Part shown: piece after piece, positions 10,620 to 10,800 of the stretch
Numbering within the stretch: position 1 is the stretch's first letter
Layout: every line of letters begins with the position of its first letter
Assembly (NCBI GenBank): GCA_947167315.1
Contig: CAMVHP010000032.1
Span: forward strand, 1-10,800
From: RGIG8782 sp017475895
Lineage (GTDB): Bacteria; Pseudomonadota; Alphaproteobacteria; Rickettsiales; UBA1997
DNA length: 10,800 nucleotides
Direction of reading: 5' to 3'
Program-made: the position numbers and the translations under genes
Notes under the pieces: model-generated
Databases searched by the model: none
What the model saw: the letters and a program-made list of their open reading frames with translations, nothing else
What the model was told of the DNA's origin: nothing

Positions 10620-10800
10620 TATTCAAAATCCTCTTTTACTGCTGAAATCATCTCTTTTCGTTTAGATAATTTCTCAAAAAACTTAACTCCTTCTTCTATG
10701 CCGAGATGTTTTATGGTTTGTAAAAAATAGATACTTTCCCATCTTCTGTTTGTGGTAAACTCAAAAAATGGTCCTGAACACCCCATCCACCTTCCAATTC
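10619..10800 (-). CDS. Unknown gene, C-terminal part only (59 codons)
   Basis: Hand translation gives an open frame from the window edge to TAA at 10621-10619, ending KLSKRKEMISAVKEDFE. An aromatic stretch (MGCSGPFFEFTTNRRWESIY) precedes two helices. No family can be named from this fragment. The stop overlaps the ATG of the next gene by one base, which supports it as a real, coupled gene. Confidence 0.65.
   Translation of the reverse strand, partial: IGRWMGCSGPFFEFTTNRRWESIYFLQTIKHLGIEEGVKFFEKLSKRKEMISAVKEDFE

Overview
The window looks like part of a large, AT-rich tailed-phage genome or a prophage accessory region. Every gene I can support lies on the minus strand. The genes are small and tightly packed with strong AGGAG-type ribosome binding sites. 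Most encode proteins of unknown function, and they sit beside a tRNA cluster and a phage-style homing endonuclease. Promoters are near-perfect sigma70 type (TTGACA, 17 bp, TATATT). This argues against a Bacteroidota host and fits Proteobacteria, Firmicutes, Fibrobacteres or relatives. The exact host cannot be read from the sequence. There are no structural, replication or integration genes here.

Layout in transcription order, from high to low coordinates. 10800-10098: the end of one unknown gene, overlapping a second. 9961-9188: a single gene between its own promoter and a strong terminator, richer in GC than its neighbours. 9114-8474: a lipoprotein gene and a small acidic protein gene. 8409-6085: an operon with an HExxH metallopeptidase-like protein, a small membrane protein and a two-domain enzyme (nucleoside 2-deoxyribosyltransferase-like plus calcineurin-like phosphoesterase). 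5976-5704: a one-gene unit with promoter and terminator. 5478-3090: a seven-gene operon of small unknown proteins, ending in a perfect 10-bp hairpin. 3033-2867: terminators and a small structured segment. 2830-2429: three repeated promoter modules, each starting a transcript with a 32-33 nt hairpin unit that ends in GTAGATTGAAA. 2410-376: about 2 kb without protein genes, holding six tRNA or tRNA-like genes and several self-closing structured segments. 353-1: the start of a zinc-finger/NUMOD/Vsr-like homing endonuclease.

Two regulatory patterns tie the window together. First, six of the seven promoters carry an 18-19 bp palindrome, TGTAAA-N6/7-TTTACA, 19-20 bp upstream of the -35 box, where a class I activator would sit; this suggests one regulon. 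Second, the three promoter modules before the tRNA cluster each begin their RNA with a hairpin plus GATTGAAA tail. In length and shape this resembles a solitary CRISPR repeat (type I-C-like), so RNA anti-CRISPRs are a testable idea. G-U wobbles that pair only in minus-strand RNA support these hairpins being transcribed.

The tRNA set is odd. Lys(UUU) and Pro(UGG) look ordinary and Tyr(GUA) nearly so. The Asn-anticodon tRNA has a long class II variable arm. One tRNA has a non-canonical anticodon loop. The Arg(UCU)-like gene lacks a normal D-arm. None encodes CCA. These may be specialised or decaying tRNAs.
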